Source: Thermococcus sp. (GTDB lineage Archaea; Methanobacteriota_B; Thermococci; Thermococcales; Thermococcaceae). Taken from it: DNA of 26,479 bases. The stretch covers positions 1 through 26,479 of the forward strand of contig JALSNG010000093.1 of assembly GCA_026987155.1 (NCBI GenBank), read 5' to 3'. The translations under genes and the position numbers were made by a program. This document shows positions 1 through 6,837 of the stretch, one piece after another (the stretch's first letter is position 1; every line of letters starts with the position of its first letter). The notes under the pieces were generated by a model. It was not told the origin of the DNA and searched no databases. It saw only the letters and a list, made by a program, of their open reading frames with translations.

Positions 1-1
1 C

Positions 2-280
2 GACAAGCCTCTCCGCTGGAAGCCAAGGGAGCCGACCTTCCCGAACCTCTTCGCCGTCGCTGAAGGCGTTAAAGGCGACCAAGTTGCCGATTTTGTGGTT
101 GCGGTTGCCTCAATAGATCCGTGCCTGAGCTGTACCGACAGGGTGGCGGTAATTGAGGGCAAAAAGAAGAGAATTTTGACGGAGAAGGACCTCCTCAAGG
201 CATCGATAAAGAAAACCAGAGAGATTAACCCCGGGGTGAAGGGAGATCCAAGCCCCCTCGGAGTCACCTGTTCGAGGTGA
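2..280 (+). CDS. mbhL: Membrane-bound [NiFe] hydrogenase large subunit, C-terminal part (partial)
   Basis: Only the last 92 residues are present; the reading frame is open to the window edge. The segment contains DPCLSC followed by TDR, the C-terminal CxxC motif that supplies two of the four cysteine ligands of the [NiFe] site in group 4 hydrogenase large subunits (NuoD family). About 48 residues follow the motif, as expected for archaeal MbhL of about 427 residues. MbhL is the catalytic subunit of the H2-evolving, ion-pumping Mbh complex that oxidises ferredoxin at the cytoplasmic membrane. The stop overlaps the start region of mbhM, and mbhN follows, the known L-M-N end of the operon. The related Mbx/Mbs complex has a degenerate metal site, so the intact CxxC favours Mbh; the N-terminal CxxC lies outside the window. 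Confidence 0.85.
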   Translation, partial: DKPLRWKPREPTFPNLFAVAEGVKGDQVADFVVAVASIDPCLSCTDRVAVIEGKKKRILTEKDLLKASIKKTREINPGVKGDPSPLGVTCSR

Positions 281-285
281 TGGGG

Positions 286-1278
286 ATGGACGTGATGAGC
301 AACATCTTTTACCCAATCACGGGCCTTCTCGGGCTTTACGGCTTCGTCTCATTGGCATCACTCCTCTGGGAAGGAATAGACAGGAAGTTAGTGGCGAGAA
401 TGCAGCGCAGAGTAGGACCGCCACTGATACAGCCCTTCTACGACTTCCTAAAGCTCCTCAGCAAGGAGACGATAGTTCCAAACACCGCCAACTACATGTT
501 CAGGGCTTCCCCCCTTTTGGCCTTAGCGACTGCCATAGCGCTCCTAGCTTACACGCCGATGGGCTTCCCGCCGATTTTATCGGGCAAAGGCGACGTGATA
601 GTTTTCATCTACCTCCTGGCGTTGATAAGCTTCTTCAAAATAGTCGGTGCCATAAGCTCAGGCAGTCCCTACGCTAAGATAGGTGCCTCCAGGGAAGCGA
701 CGATAATGGTGTCGAGGGAGCCGGCGATGATGCTGGCAATATTTGCAATAATGTGGCGCCTCGGGAAGCTCGGCGTTGACAAGCCATTCAGCCTGGGGGT
801 CTTCTACCAGCACAACATCTGGGAGATAGGCACTCCAATGAGCTTCGTTGGGGCGATAATACTCCTCTACGTTTTCTGTGTCTGGCTGGCGAGCGAGATT
901 GAGGTCGGGTTCTTCAACATACCTGATGCAGAGGAGGAGATAGCCGAGGGCCTTTTGGTTGAGTACAGCGGGAGGTATTTAGCGTTGCTCAAGCTGACGA
1001 AGGCGCTCAAAGCTTATATAGCCGCTTCTCTCGTCGTGGCGATATTCTTCCCCTGGGGAGTAGCTAACTACCTCAACCTCACGGGTCTCTCGGCGGACAT
1101 CGTGAACCTGCTCTTCCACACGCTGAAGGTCTTTGCACTTCTCTTCGTCGTCGAGAGCGTCTTTAGAGCAGTGACGGGAAGGCTGAAGATAACCCAAGTG
1201 GTGAACTTCCTCTGGAAGAACGTCTTCCTGGCGTCTCTCGTCGGGTCACTGCTTATTGCGATGGAGGTGATAATGTGA
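286..1278 (+). CDS. mbhM: Membrane-bound hydrogenase subunit M, NuoH/HycD-like membrane protein
   Basis: A protein of about 330 residues with roughly eight hydrophobic helices, homologous to complex I subunit NuoH and HycD. It anchors the hydrogenase peripheral arm in the membrane and forms part of the ion/quinone-like interface. Recognisable features are the early RRVGPP and QPFYDFLKL segments and the acidic loop ASEIEVGFFNIPDAEEEI, both typical of the NuoH family. Start choice is ambiguous: GTG 277, ATG 280, ATG 286 and ATG 295 are all in frame. The SD-like GAGGTGAT at 274-281 gives the best spacing to ATG 286. The gene overlaps or abuts mbhL and overlaps mbhN by 4 bp, so translation is probably coupled. 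Confidence 0.88.
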   Translation: MDVMSNIFYPITGLLGLYGFVSLASLLWEGIDRKLVARMQRRVGPPLIQPFYDFLKLLSKETIVPNTANYMFRASPLLALATAIALLAYTPMGFPPILSGKGDVIVFIYLLALISFFKIVGAISSGSPYAKIGASREATIMVSREPAMMLAIFAIMWRLGKLGVDKPFSLGVFYQHNIWEIGTPMSFVGAIILLYVFCVWLASEIEVGFFNIPDAEEEIAEGLLVEYSGRYLALLKLTKALKAYIAASLVVAIFFPWGVANYLNLTGLSADIVNLLFHTLKVFALLFVVESVFRAVTGRLKITQVVNFLWKNVFLASLVGSLLIAMEVIM

Positions 1279-1688
1279 GGGCGCCGATACTGGTTCCAAC
1301 GGTGCTAAGGAACATAGCAAAGAAGCCAGCGACCAACCTCTTTCCAAAGAGGGAGCCAGTGCCGGTTCCAGAGGACTTCAGGGGAAAACTGGAGTACAAC
1401 GTTGACAAGTGCGTCGGCTGTAGGATGTGCGTGACGGTTTGCCCTGCGGGGGTCTTCGTTTATTTACCCGACATCAGGAAGGTGGCCCTCTGGACGGCAA
1501 GATGCGTCTTTTGCAAGCAATGCGTTGACGTCTGTCCGACAGGAGCGCTCCAGATGAGCGACGAGTTCCTCTTAGCGAGCTACGACAACTGGGAACCATT
1601 CATCCCGCTCGGGGAGGAGAAAATCGAGGATATAAGGAAGAAACTTGAGGAGCAGAAGAAGGCCAAGGAAAAGGCAAAAAAGGCCTAA
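1275..1688 (+). CDS. mbhN: Membrane-bound hydrogenase ferredoxin-like subunit N, 2x[4Fe-4S]
   Basis: A 137-residue NuoI/HycF-type polyferredoxin subunit that should carry electrons from ferredoxin to the small subunit of Mbh. Two complete [4Fe-4S] motifs are visible: CVGCRMCVTVCP (Cys 46, 49, 52, 56) and CVFCKQCVDVCP (Cys 77, 80, 83, 87). The C-terminus is a lysine/glutamate-rich tail. The start is a GTG overlapping the mbhM stop, preceded by a strong GGAGGTGAT at 1263-1271. This is the last gene of the hydrogenase operon; the next gene converges on the opposite strand with a 4 bp overlap. Confidence 0.9.
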   Translation: MRAPILVPTVLRNIAKKPATNLFPKREPVPVPEDFRGKLEYNVDKCVGCRMCVTVCPAGVFVYLPDIRKVALWTARCVFCKQCVDVCPTGALQMSDEFLLASYDNWEPFIPLGEEKIEDIRKKLEEQKKAKEKAKKA

Positions 1689-2197
1689 GCCCTCTCCCCA
1701 CATTCCTTTTCATCCCCATCAAGGGGAATGCCCATTTTATCGGCAAGTGCCTTAAGGGTCTCGTAGTGGCCCCGCTCAATACCGGCCAAGCGAAGGTAAA
1801 GTTCCCTCAACTCGCCTTCGGCCTCCTCGGCCAGCCTTAAGTAAATAGTTTCGGCCAGTTTTTCACTCTCAAGAGCGTTCCTAAAGACATCGCCCAGGTC
1901 ATTTACCTTCCAGAACTTTCCCATGACGTTGAGGCTCTCCACGTTAGGAATCCTGACTTCCACGAGCTCCTCCCCGTACTTCTGGCGATAGACACTATAA
2001 AGCTCGTCACCGTGGGCTTTGGATTCCTCGCCAAGTTTTTTGAACGTCTCCACGACATCCTCCGGAAGCCCAAGCTCCTTTGCCCTCTCAGAGAGCCGAG
2101 AATAGACCTCAGCCTCCTCATATTCCCCCATGACCCAGTAGCTAAGCAGCTCCCGTTCGTTGAGCTTTCTAAGTTCCTTGAGAATCTCCACTACCAT
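1685..2197 (-). CDS. Ferritin-like/rubrerythrin-type protein (paralog 2)
   Basis: A 170-residue all-helical protein resembling the ferritin-like (COG1633-type) fold. Candidate ligand segments in order are GEYEEAE on helix A, EESKAH (57-62) on helix B, ESEKLAE on helix C and the classic ExxH in IERGHYE (141-144) on helix D. Helix B is odd: the residue three before His62 is Ser59, not Glu, with Glu58 one position earlier. There is no rubredoxin domain. Start ATG 2197 follows GGTGG; an upstream in-frame extension to 2299 would overlap the preceding gene by 100 bp and lacks support. It is a clear paralog of the gene immediately upstream (ELREL.LRL.., HYE.LK) and shares a transcript with it. Role unknown, possibly iron or peroxide handling. 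Confidence 0.78.
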   Translation of the reverse strand: MVVEILKELRKLNERELLSYWVMGEYEEAEVYSRLSERAKELGLPEDVVETFKKLGEESKAHGDELYSVYRQKYGEELVEVRIPNVESLNVMGKFWKVNDLGDVFRNALESEKLAETIYLRLAEEAEGELRELYLRLAGIERGHYETLKALADKMGIPLDGDEKECGERA

Positions 2198-2198
2198 T

Positions 2199-2678
2199 TC
2201 AACCACCCAACATCTCGTATTCCCTTTTAAGGGCTTCATAGTGGCTTTTTTCGACCTCAGAGAGTTTGAGGTAAAGTTCCCTGAGCCTCTCATCCCCAAC
2301 CTTTTCGGCGAGTGTTCTGTACGCGTTCATCGCAACCAGCTCACTTTCCATGGCGGCCTCAAGGACTTCTCCAACCTGATCAGCTCGCTCCAACTTGTTC
2401 AACACGGGGAGCACCTCAAGGGGCGGGATATCGCTCGACGGCTCCACCCCAAAGCTCTCGCGGAACTCCCTGGCCAGCTCCCTCGCATGCCTCTTAGAGT
2501 CCCTCGAAAGCCTCTCAAACGTTTGTATCAAGCTTTCCGGAAGGTTAAGGGCCCGGGAACGTTCTGCGAGTTCTCTGTAAAATTCAGCCTCCTCTTCCTC
2601 ACTCTTAATCCAGTACGCAAGGGCTTCCCTGTAGTTCAACTTTTGGAGTCTTTCTATTATGCCATCAACGTCAAACAT
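2199..2678 (-). CDS. Ferritin-like/rubrerythrin-type protein (paralog 1)
   Basis: A 159-residue ferritin-like protein, tandem paralog of the downstream gene. Segments are SEEEEAEFYRELAER (helix A), RDSKRHARELA (59-69, helix B), AAMESELVAMNAY (helix C) and VEKSHYEAL (142-150, helix D, an intact ExxH). As in its paralog, the helix B position expected to be Glu is Ser61, with Asp60 just before it. Start ATG 2678 is chosen because it follows a G-rich SD (GGGGGTAG) and lies about 15 bp inside the expected transcription start of a TATA-like GCTTAATTTA at about 2713-2722. A longer form from 2750 would begin upstream of that promoter. The two genes are 1 bp apart and probably co-transcribed. Confidence 0.78.
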   Translation of the reverse strand: MFDVDGIIERLQKLNYREALAYWIKSEEEEAEFYRELAERSRALNLPESLIQTFERLSRDSKRHARELAREFRESFGVEPSSDIPPLEVLPVLNKLERADQVGEVLEAAMESELVAMNAYRTLAEKVGDERLRELYLKLSEVEKSHYEALKREYEMLGG

Positions 2679-2781
2679 TTCTACCCCCACCCCCATTTCG
2701 TCCCAACGTAAATTAAGCTTTGGGTCCCACGACCCCCAGATGAATCCCATGGACTGGTCAAAGAGACACTCCTGAACATAC

Positions 2782-3261
2782 TCACTCCCTCACCTCAAAG
2801 CGAAGGTTAAGACCCCTTCTCAAGAGCCCTATCCCGGCCCTCTTCCCAAACACCTCAATAAGGACCGTGTAATCAGGATCACCCAGGTTTACTCTCTTTC
2901 CCAGCCCAACGAGAAGCGAACCGAGTTTCACTTCGAGCTCCCTCTGAGAAAGATTTCTGTTCCCCCTAACCCTGGCACGGACAGCGAATGTTCCATCAAT
3001 CCTCTCCCCGAGTTCAAGAACTGCTTTCTCTATCTCCTTCCTCTTGGCGGGAACCACGAAATCGAGAGGAACCACGCGCTGTATCGCCTGCGTCTCAAAA
3101 CTTTTCAATCTCTCAATAATTTCCCCTTTTGAGAGAGAGGTATTCGCTATTAGAACCCCCTTCCACTCCGTACCCCTGACCCTGACCTTCCCAAGAGCCC
3201 ACTCCAGTTCAAGCATCGCGTCGCCTTCCCGTCCAGGCGGTGTCGTAACGAGGAGAATCAT
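2782..3261 (-). CDS. THUMP domain RNA-binding protein (COG1818-like)
   Basis: A 159-residue protein matching small archaeal THUMP proteins related to the RNA-binding part of Tan1, a factor for tRNA modification. The N-terminus (MILLVTTPPGREGDAMLELE, then IANTSLSKGEIIERLKS) and the middle (RVVPLDF, RNRNLS-like RGNRNLSQRELE, then GKRVNLGDPDYTVLIEVFG) are the typical NFLD plus THUMP layout. The motif VNLGDPDYTVLIEV is characteristic of THUMP. It probably binds tRNA to help an acetyltransferase or another modifying enzyme. Start ATG 3261 is preceded by GGTGAG. The gene is divergent from the AAA ATPase and appears to share a bidirectional TATA element with it. Confidence 0.82.
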   Translation of the reverse strand: MILLVTTPPGREGDAMLELEWALGKVRVRGTEWKGVLIANTSLSKGEIIERLKSFETQAIQRVVPLDFVVPAKRKEIEKAVLELGERIDGTFAVRARVRGNRNLSQRELEVKLGSLLVGLGKRVNLGDPDYTVLIEVFGKRAGIGLLRRGLNLRFEVRE

Positions 3262-3281
3262 CTTAGCTCACCAATGGACAA

Positions 3282-3293
3282 GCTTTTATATTC
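3282..3293. promoter_or_regulatory. Bidirectional TATA element
   Basis: The A/T block CTTTTATATTCC reads as a TATA box on both strands. On the plus strand it lies about 35 bp before ATG 3323, with GGTGAGG between. On the minus strand it lies about 25 bp before ATG 3261, which would give a nearly leaderless THUMP message. No second good TATA is seen in the 61 bp between the two genes. Confidence 0.5.
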
Positions 3294-3322
3294 CAAATGC
3301 AAAGATAGTGCGGTGAGGTTAA

Positions 3323-4525
3323 ATGGAATCCAGTGGCCTTAAGCTTTATCCCTACCAGTCATACGAAGTTTACGGCCTTTCTCGGAACCCCTTTGAGCAG
3401 CTCGCAAGCGAGGGAATACGGGATGTTGAAAGTATTCACGTTTATCAAGAAGTCGACATGCGCCTCCAGATGATAATCTCCGAAGTGATCGGCAATAAAA
3501 GCTCGATAGCGCTGAGCATCGTAGGTCCCCTCGGAATGGGCAAAACGCAGAGGCTCAAGAGCATAGCCAAGGCCATTGAGGAGCACAGGGGAAAGGCCCT
3601 CTACGTCAAGGTGGACACCAATGACATTCTCAAGCTGACCAGGGATATCTTCTACGCAATAAAACCCCCTAAGAGCAGAACCAACATCTTCCTTGAAAAT
3701 CTCTCAAGAAAGCTCGGCTTCATAGACAGGCTTGAAAAAATGTTGAGCGACACGAATGAGTACAAGAGCAGGGACATAGCGGAACTCTTGACGGAGCAGA
3801 TGGGAAAGTACCCGTACTGTGCAATTCTCCTCGACGAGCTTGAGAACATGCAGGGAGCAAGTGAAAAAGAGAAGATACAGTTCTTTGAAATGCTCAGACA
3901 CTTCATCAGCAACATGCCGGAAGGGTGTATAGTGGCCTTCGCCTGTATCCCGGAGGCCTACGAAGAGTACACAAAGATATTTCCAGCCTTCTTCATGCGC
4001 CTCCACTACGAGTTCAAGCTAAGGCCAATGAGCCTCGATGAGGCATACGAACTCGTCAAAAAGAGATTAAACCGTGTTAGGGTTAAAGACACAGACAATC
4101 CACTCTATCCATTCACAGAAGATGCGGTGAAACTGATTCACAGACTCGGAAAGGGTAATCCAAGGCAGACCCTAAGGCTGCTCCATTACGTCCTTACAGA
4201 GGCCTCAAAACACCGCTTTGACCCAATAGACGACTTCGTGGTGACGACCATCCTTGAAGAGCCCAAGAGTCTCGAGGAATACCTAACACGCATACCAAAG
4301 GAGTACAAGGACTTGGTCAAAGTGGTTGTATTTGAGTTCAATGGAGGACCCGTGAGCTACATTCAGGTTGCGAAGGTGGTCAAGAAGCCGGGTGTGCAGG
4401 TTTACGAAAGTCTCAACGAGCTCGTAAGGCTCGGCTTCCTCGTCGGCGACCCAGGAGGGAACTACAAGGTTCCGGACTACGTTAGAAAGTTTCTCGACGA
4501 GGGAGAGAGTAGGAAAGAAGAGTAA
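3323..4525 (+). CDS. AAA family ATPase with C-terminal winged helix (ORC/ExeA-like)
   Basis: A 400-residue P-loop ATPase. An N-terminal YGLSRNPFEQL segment recalls ExeA/ORC-type ATPases. Walker A is GPLGMGKT (68-75), Walker B is AILLDE (167-172), and a sensor 2-like GNPRQTLRLL lies at about 278-287. Residues from about 320 form a winged-helix domain (YIQVAKVVKKPGVQVYESLNELVRLGFL). The layout resembles Orc1/Cdc6 replication initiators, but the body is too divergent to call it Cdc6; it may be a DNA-binding switch ATPase of another process. Start ATG 3323 has GGTGAGG at 3312-3318 and a TATA box at 3283-3292. The following gene starts 21 bp downstream and is probably in the same operon. Confidence 0.78.
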   Translation: MESSGLKLYPYQSYEVYGLSRNPFEQLASEGIRDVESIHVYQEVDMRLQMIISEVIGNKSSIALSIVGPLGMGKTQRLKSIAKAIEEHRGKALYVKVDTNDILKLTRDIFYAIKPPKSRTNIFLENLSRKLGFIDRLEKMLSDTNEYKSRDIAELLTEQMGKYPYCAILLDELENMQGASEKEKIQFFEMLRHFISNMPEGCIVAFACIPEAYEEYTKIFPAFFMRLHYEFKLRPMSLDEAYELVKKRLNRVRVKDTDNPLYPFTEDAVKLIHRLGKGNPRQTLRLLHYVLTEASKHRFDPIDDFVVTTILEEPKSLEEYLTRIPKEYKDLVKVVVFEFNGGPVSYIQVAKVVKKPGVQVYESLNELVRLGFLVGDPGGNYKVPDYVRKFLDEGESRKEE

Positions 4526-4546
4526 TAAACCTTTCCGGGTGAAATC

Positions 4547-5077
4547 ATGAACTACGAGGGTCACGTCCTGACGGGTTTAATCAGTTATCCCTTCTTCATC
4601 CTGATTTCAGGACTCATGAAAACCTACCTTCACCTGCCCTTGGAAATGAGCACCCCCGCGATGTTACTCGGATACGCACTCTACGTCTTTGGAAGCGATC
4701 TCCCAGATATAGACCACCCCAACGCCCTAATACACAGGGGGAGCAAAGCAGTGATTGCGGTTCTCGTGGGGAGTGCGGTGTACACCCAGGCGGTTGCCCA
4801 GCTGTCCCTCGGGGAACAATGGAAAACGCTGACCGTTGCCTGGACCATAGGGGCTGCGGGAGCCTTAGCGGCATGGCATCTCTTCACGCTGTTCATGCCA
4901 CGCCACAGGGGCATCGTCCACTCCCTCACATTTGCAGCAATCTACGGCCTCTTGGCCCTCTTATTGGCCGAATACGGCCTTAACATGAGGTCTGGAGAGG
5001 CCCTCTTTGCAGGCTTTGCCGCCTTCTCTGGTTACGCCCTCCACCTACTCACAGACGGGAGTTTGAAGCCAATATGA
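4547..5077 (+). CDS. Membrane-bound metal-dependent hydrolase, DUF457/YdjM family
   Basis: A 176-residue integral membrane protein with about five hydrophobic segments. Conserved metal-ligand motifs are HVLTGL near the N-terminus, GSDLPDIDHPNALIHRGS, RHRGIVHSLTF and HLLTDGSLKPI, the pattern of the YdjM/DUF457 family. The family is predicted to be a membrane hydrolase and is distantly related to zinc phospholipase-like proteins; the substrate is not known. Start ATG 4547 follows GGGTGA. It probably shares a transcript with the AAA ATPase 21 bp upstream. Confidence 0.82.
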   Translation: MNYEGHVLTGLISYPFFILISGLMKTYLHLPLEMSTPAMLLGYALYVFGSDLPDIDHPNALIHRGSKAVIAVLVGSAVYTQAVAQLSLGEQWKTLTVAWTIGAAGALAAWHLFTLFMPRHRGIVHSLTFAAIYGLLALLLAEYGLNMRSGEALFAGFAAFSGYALHLLTDGSLKPI

Positions 5078-5143
5078 CCTACACATTCCTGGGCAACAAT
5101 GCTTTTAAATAGTCCACGTTAGGAAAGCCCGGGGGTGGGAGAG

Positions 5144-6133
5144 ATGTTCAGTCTGGGAGGATTCTCACGCGGAGGAGAGTACGAAAACAAGACCTGGGAC
5201 GTGCTCATTATTGGAGCGGGACCGGCAGGATTCACCGCGGCGATATACGCCAAAAGGTTCGGACTTGAAACACTCATAATAAGTAAAGACTTGGGCGGAA
5301 ACATGGCCTTAACGGATCTCATAGAGAACTACCCGGGTTTCCTCCAGGTGAGCGGTTCGGAGCTGACCAACAGGATGCACGAGCAGGTCAAGAACCTCGG
5401 CGTTGACGTTGTCTTCGACGAGGTCGAGAGGATCGATCCGACGGAGTGCGCCTACTACGAGGGGCCGTGCAAGTTCGCTGTTAAAACAAAGAACGGAAAG
5501 GCCTACAAGGCCAAAACAATAATCATAGCCGTCGGAGCCGCGCCGAGAAAGCTCCACGTTCCGGGCGAGGAGGAGTTCACCGGCAGGGGCGTTTCCTACT
5601 GCGCGACCTGCGACGGTCCGCTCTTCAAGGGCAAGAAGGTCATAGTCGTTGGTGGGGGCAACACGGCACTTCAGGAGGCACTCTACCTGAAGGGCATAGG
5701 AGTAGACGTTACCCTCGTCCACAGGCGCGACCAGTTCAGGGCCGACAAGATACTCCAGGACCGCTTTAGGGAGAGCGGAATTCCGGCGATACTCAACACC
5801 GTCGTGACAGAGATAATCGGAGAGAACAAGGTCGAGGCGGTGAAGCTGAAGAACCGCGTTACAGGAGAAGAGACCGAGATGAAGGTCGATGGAGTCTTCA
5901 TATTCATCGGCTATGAACCTAAAACGGACTTCGTCAAGCACCTCGGCATAACCGACGAGTACGGCTACATTCCAGTTGATATGCACATGCGCACAAAGGT
6001 GAAGGGCATCTTTGCAGCGGGAGACATAACCAACGTCTTCAAGCAGATTGCAGTAGCTGTGGGCCAGGGAGCTATCGCCGCAAACTCCGCCAAGGAGCTT
6101 TTGGAAGAGTGGAACTCAAAGGTCGTGGAGTGA
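5144..6133 (+). CDS. trxB: Thioredoxin-disulfide reductase (FAD/NADPH)
   Basis: A 329-residue flavoprotein that reduces thioredoxin or Pdo/glutaredoxin-like proteins with NAD(P)H in the cytoplasm. Visible motifs are the FAD Rossmann motif GAGPAG (25-29 region), the redox pair CATC (Cys153/Cys156), the nucleotide motif VVGGGNTA followed by HRRDQFRA (basic residues favouring NADPH), and the C-terminal FAD motif GIFAAGDITN. An N-terminal extension of about 17 residues precedes the first beta strand. Start ATG 5144 is chosen because GGGGGTGG lies just before it; GTG 5135 is part of that SD. A TATA-like CTTTTAAATAG is at about 5102-5112. The T-run at 6144-6149 just after the stop may terminate transcription. 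Confidence 0.93.
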   Translation: MFSLGGFSRGGEYENKTWDVLIIGAGPAGFTAAIYAKRFGLETLIISKDLGGNMALTDLIENYPGFLQVSGSELTNRMHEQVKNLGVDVVFDEVERIDPTECAYYEGPCKFAVKTKNGKAYKAKTIIIAVGAAPRKLHVPGEEEFTGRGVSYCATCDGPLFKGKKVIVVGGGNTALQEALYLKGIGVDVTLVHRRDQFRADKILQDRFRESGIPAILNTVVTEIIGENKVEAVKLKNRVTGEETEMKVDGVFIFIGYEPKTDFVKHLGITDEYGYIPVDMHMRTKVKGIFAAGDITNVFKQIAVAVGQGAIAANSAKELLEEWNSKVVE

Positions 6134-6364
6134 GGTTCTCTTCTTTTTTAACCGTTCTTTAAGCTCCCTTTTCGTCAGGTACACGGTTTCACTGGAGTCT
6201 CCGATGATATAGGGCTCCTTAACACACTCTCCTGAAGTGCTATCGAAGATGCCACAGAGATATGCGAGGAGGGCAATGACCACTACATCACTCAGAGGAT
6301 AGGAACCTTGAACCACCGCGGACGTTAGGAGAATCACGGCAACGAGAAGAAAGCACCTCCTCAT
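6116..6364 (-). CDS. Small membrane/secreted protein, unknown function
   Basis: I do not recognise this 82-residue protein. It begins with a signal-like hydrophobic segment (MRRCFLLVAVILLTSAV), then a second hydrophobic stretch (VVVIALLAYLCGIF), and ends with a basic tail rich in lysine (RELKERLKKKR). ATG 6364 overlaps the stop of the upstream gene (ATGA) and is preceded by GGTGGGGAG, which supports a real, translationally coupled gene. Its 3' end overlaps the convergent trxB end by 18 bp. Possibly a two-helix membrane protein. Confidence 0.5.
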   Translation of the reverse strand: MRRCFLLVAVILLTSAVVQGSYPLSDVVVIALLAYLCGIFDSTSGECVKEPYIIGDSSETVYLTKRELKERLKKKRTSLHDL

Positions 6365-6660
6365 ATCTCCCCACCTTTAAGTGGACTCCTCAATATCCTC
6401 CGGCCTCTCAAGGGCAATGATATCGTCTTGATACTCCCTGTCTTCATCAAACAGAAAGTCCTTTCAAAGAAAGATATCAGGAGAAAAGTCCACAGTACAA
6501 CAAAAGGAATGGCCCTGATTGCTATTTCTAAGGCGTTTATCAGGTCTTCCCTACCCGTGAGAACGTTCAGGGTGGTTATCATCACCATGGCTATTACCGA
6601 ACTGGCCAAGATTGCTTTCCCGATTTCACCCTTCTCCCTTTTTCTCCCGCGAGATCTCAC
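6361..6660 (-). CDS. Small membrane protein, unknown function
   Basis: An unrecognised protein of about 99 residues with a basic N-terminus (RSRGRKREKGE), two hydrophobic helices (AILASSVIAMVMITTLNVL and AIRAIPFVVLWTFLLISFF) and a basic C-terminus. Start GTG 6660 is chosen because GGTGG lies 7 bp before it; a longer form from GTG 6687 is possible. A TATA-like CTAATAAAC at about 6694-6702 fits either. It is coupled by an ATGA overlap to the next small membrane gene. The basic, positive-inside ends suggest both termini are cytoplasmic. Confidence 0.5.
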   Translation of the reverse strand: MRSRGRKREKGEIGKAILASSVIAMVMITTLNVLTGREDLINALEIAIRAIPFVVLWTFLLISFFERTFCLMKTGSIKTISLPLRGRRILRSPLKGGEI

Positions 6661-6778
6661 TATCCAGCCACCGAAAACAAAAACCACTTGAAGTTTATTA
6701 GCTTTGTGCCCTTATGAGTGACGACGTTTTGTAAACTCATTTCTCCCAGATGTTTATCGAAAATTCTTCGGTCAAAAA

Positions 6779-6807
6779 TGTTCATTGATGAACACAGGCT
6801 TATATAG
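6779..6807 (+). promoter_or_regulatory. Aminotransferase promoter with operator palindrome
   Basis: TTATATAG at 6800-6807 is a good TATA box about 31 bp before ATG 6838. Directly upstream, 6779-6794 reads TGTTCATTGATGAACA, a perfect palindrome with 7-bp arms around TG. It ends where the BRE should begin, a typical place for an archaeal regulator to block or aid TFB/TBP binding. The regulator is not identified. Confidence 0.6.
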
Positions 6808-6837
6808 GATAACCCCTACTCCCAACCGGTGATGCGC

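Noticed and set aside
2160..2711. 183-codon plus-strand frame over the ferritin-like genes
   Set aside because: The minus-strand paralogs have clear homology to each other and SD sites; the plus-strand frame has none.
5309..5986. Long open frame of 225 codons antisense to trxB
   Set aside because: It mirrors the codon structure of trxB, has no family resemblance and no SD; it is a shadow of the real gene.
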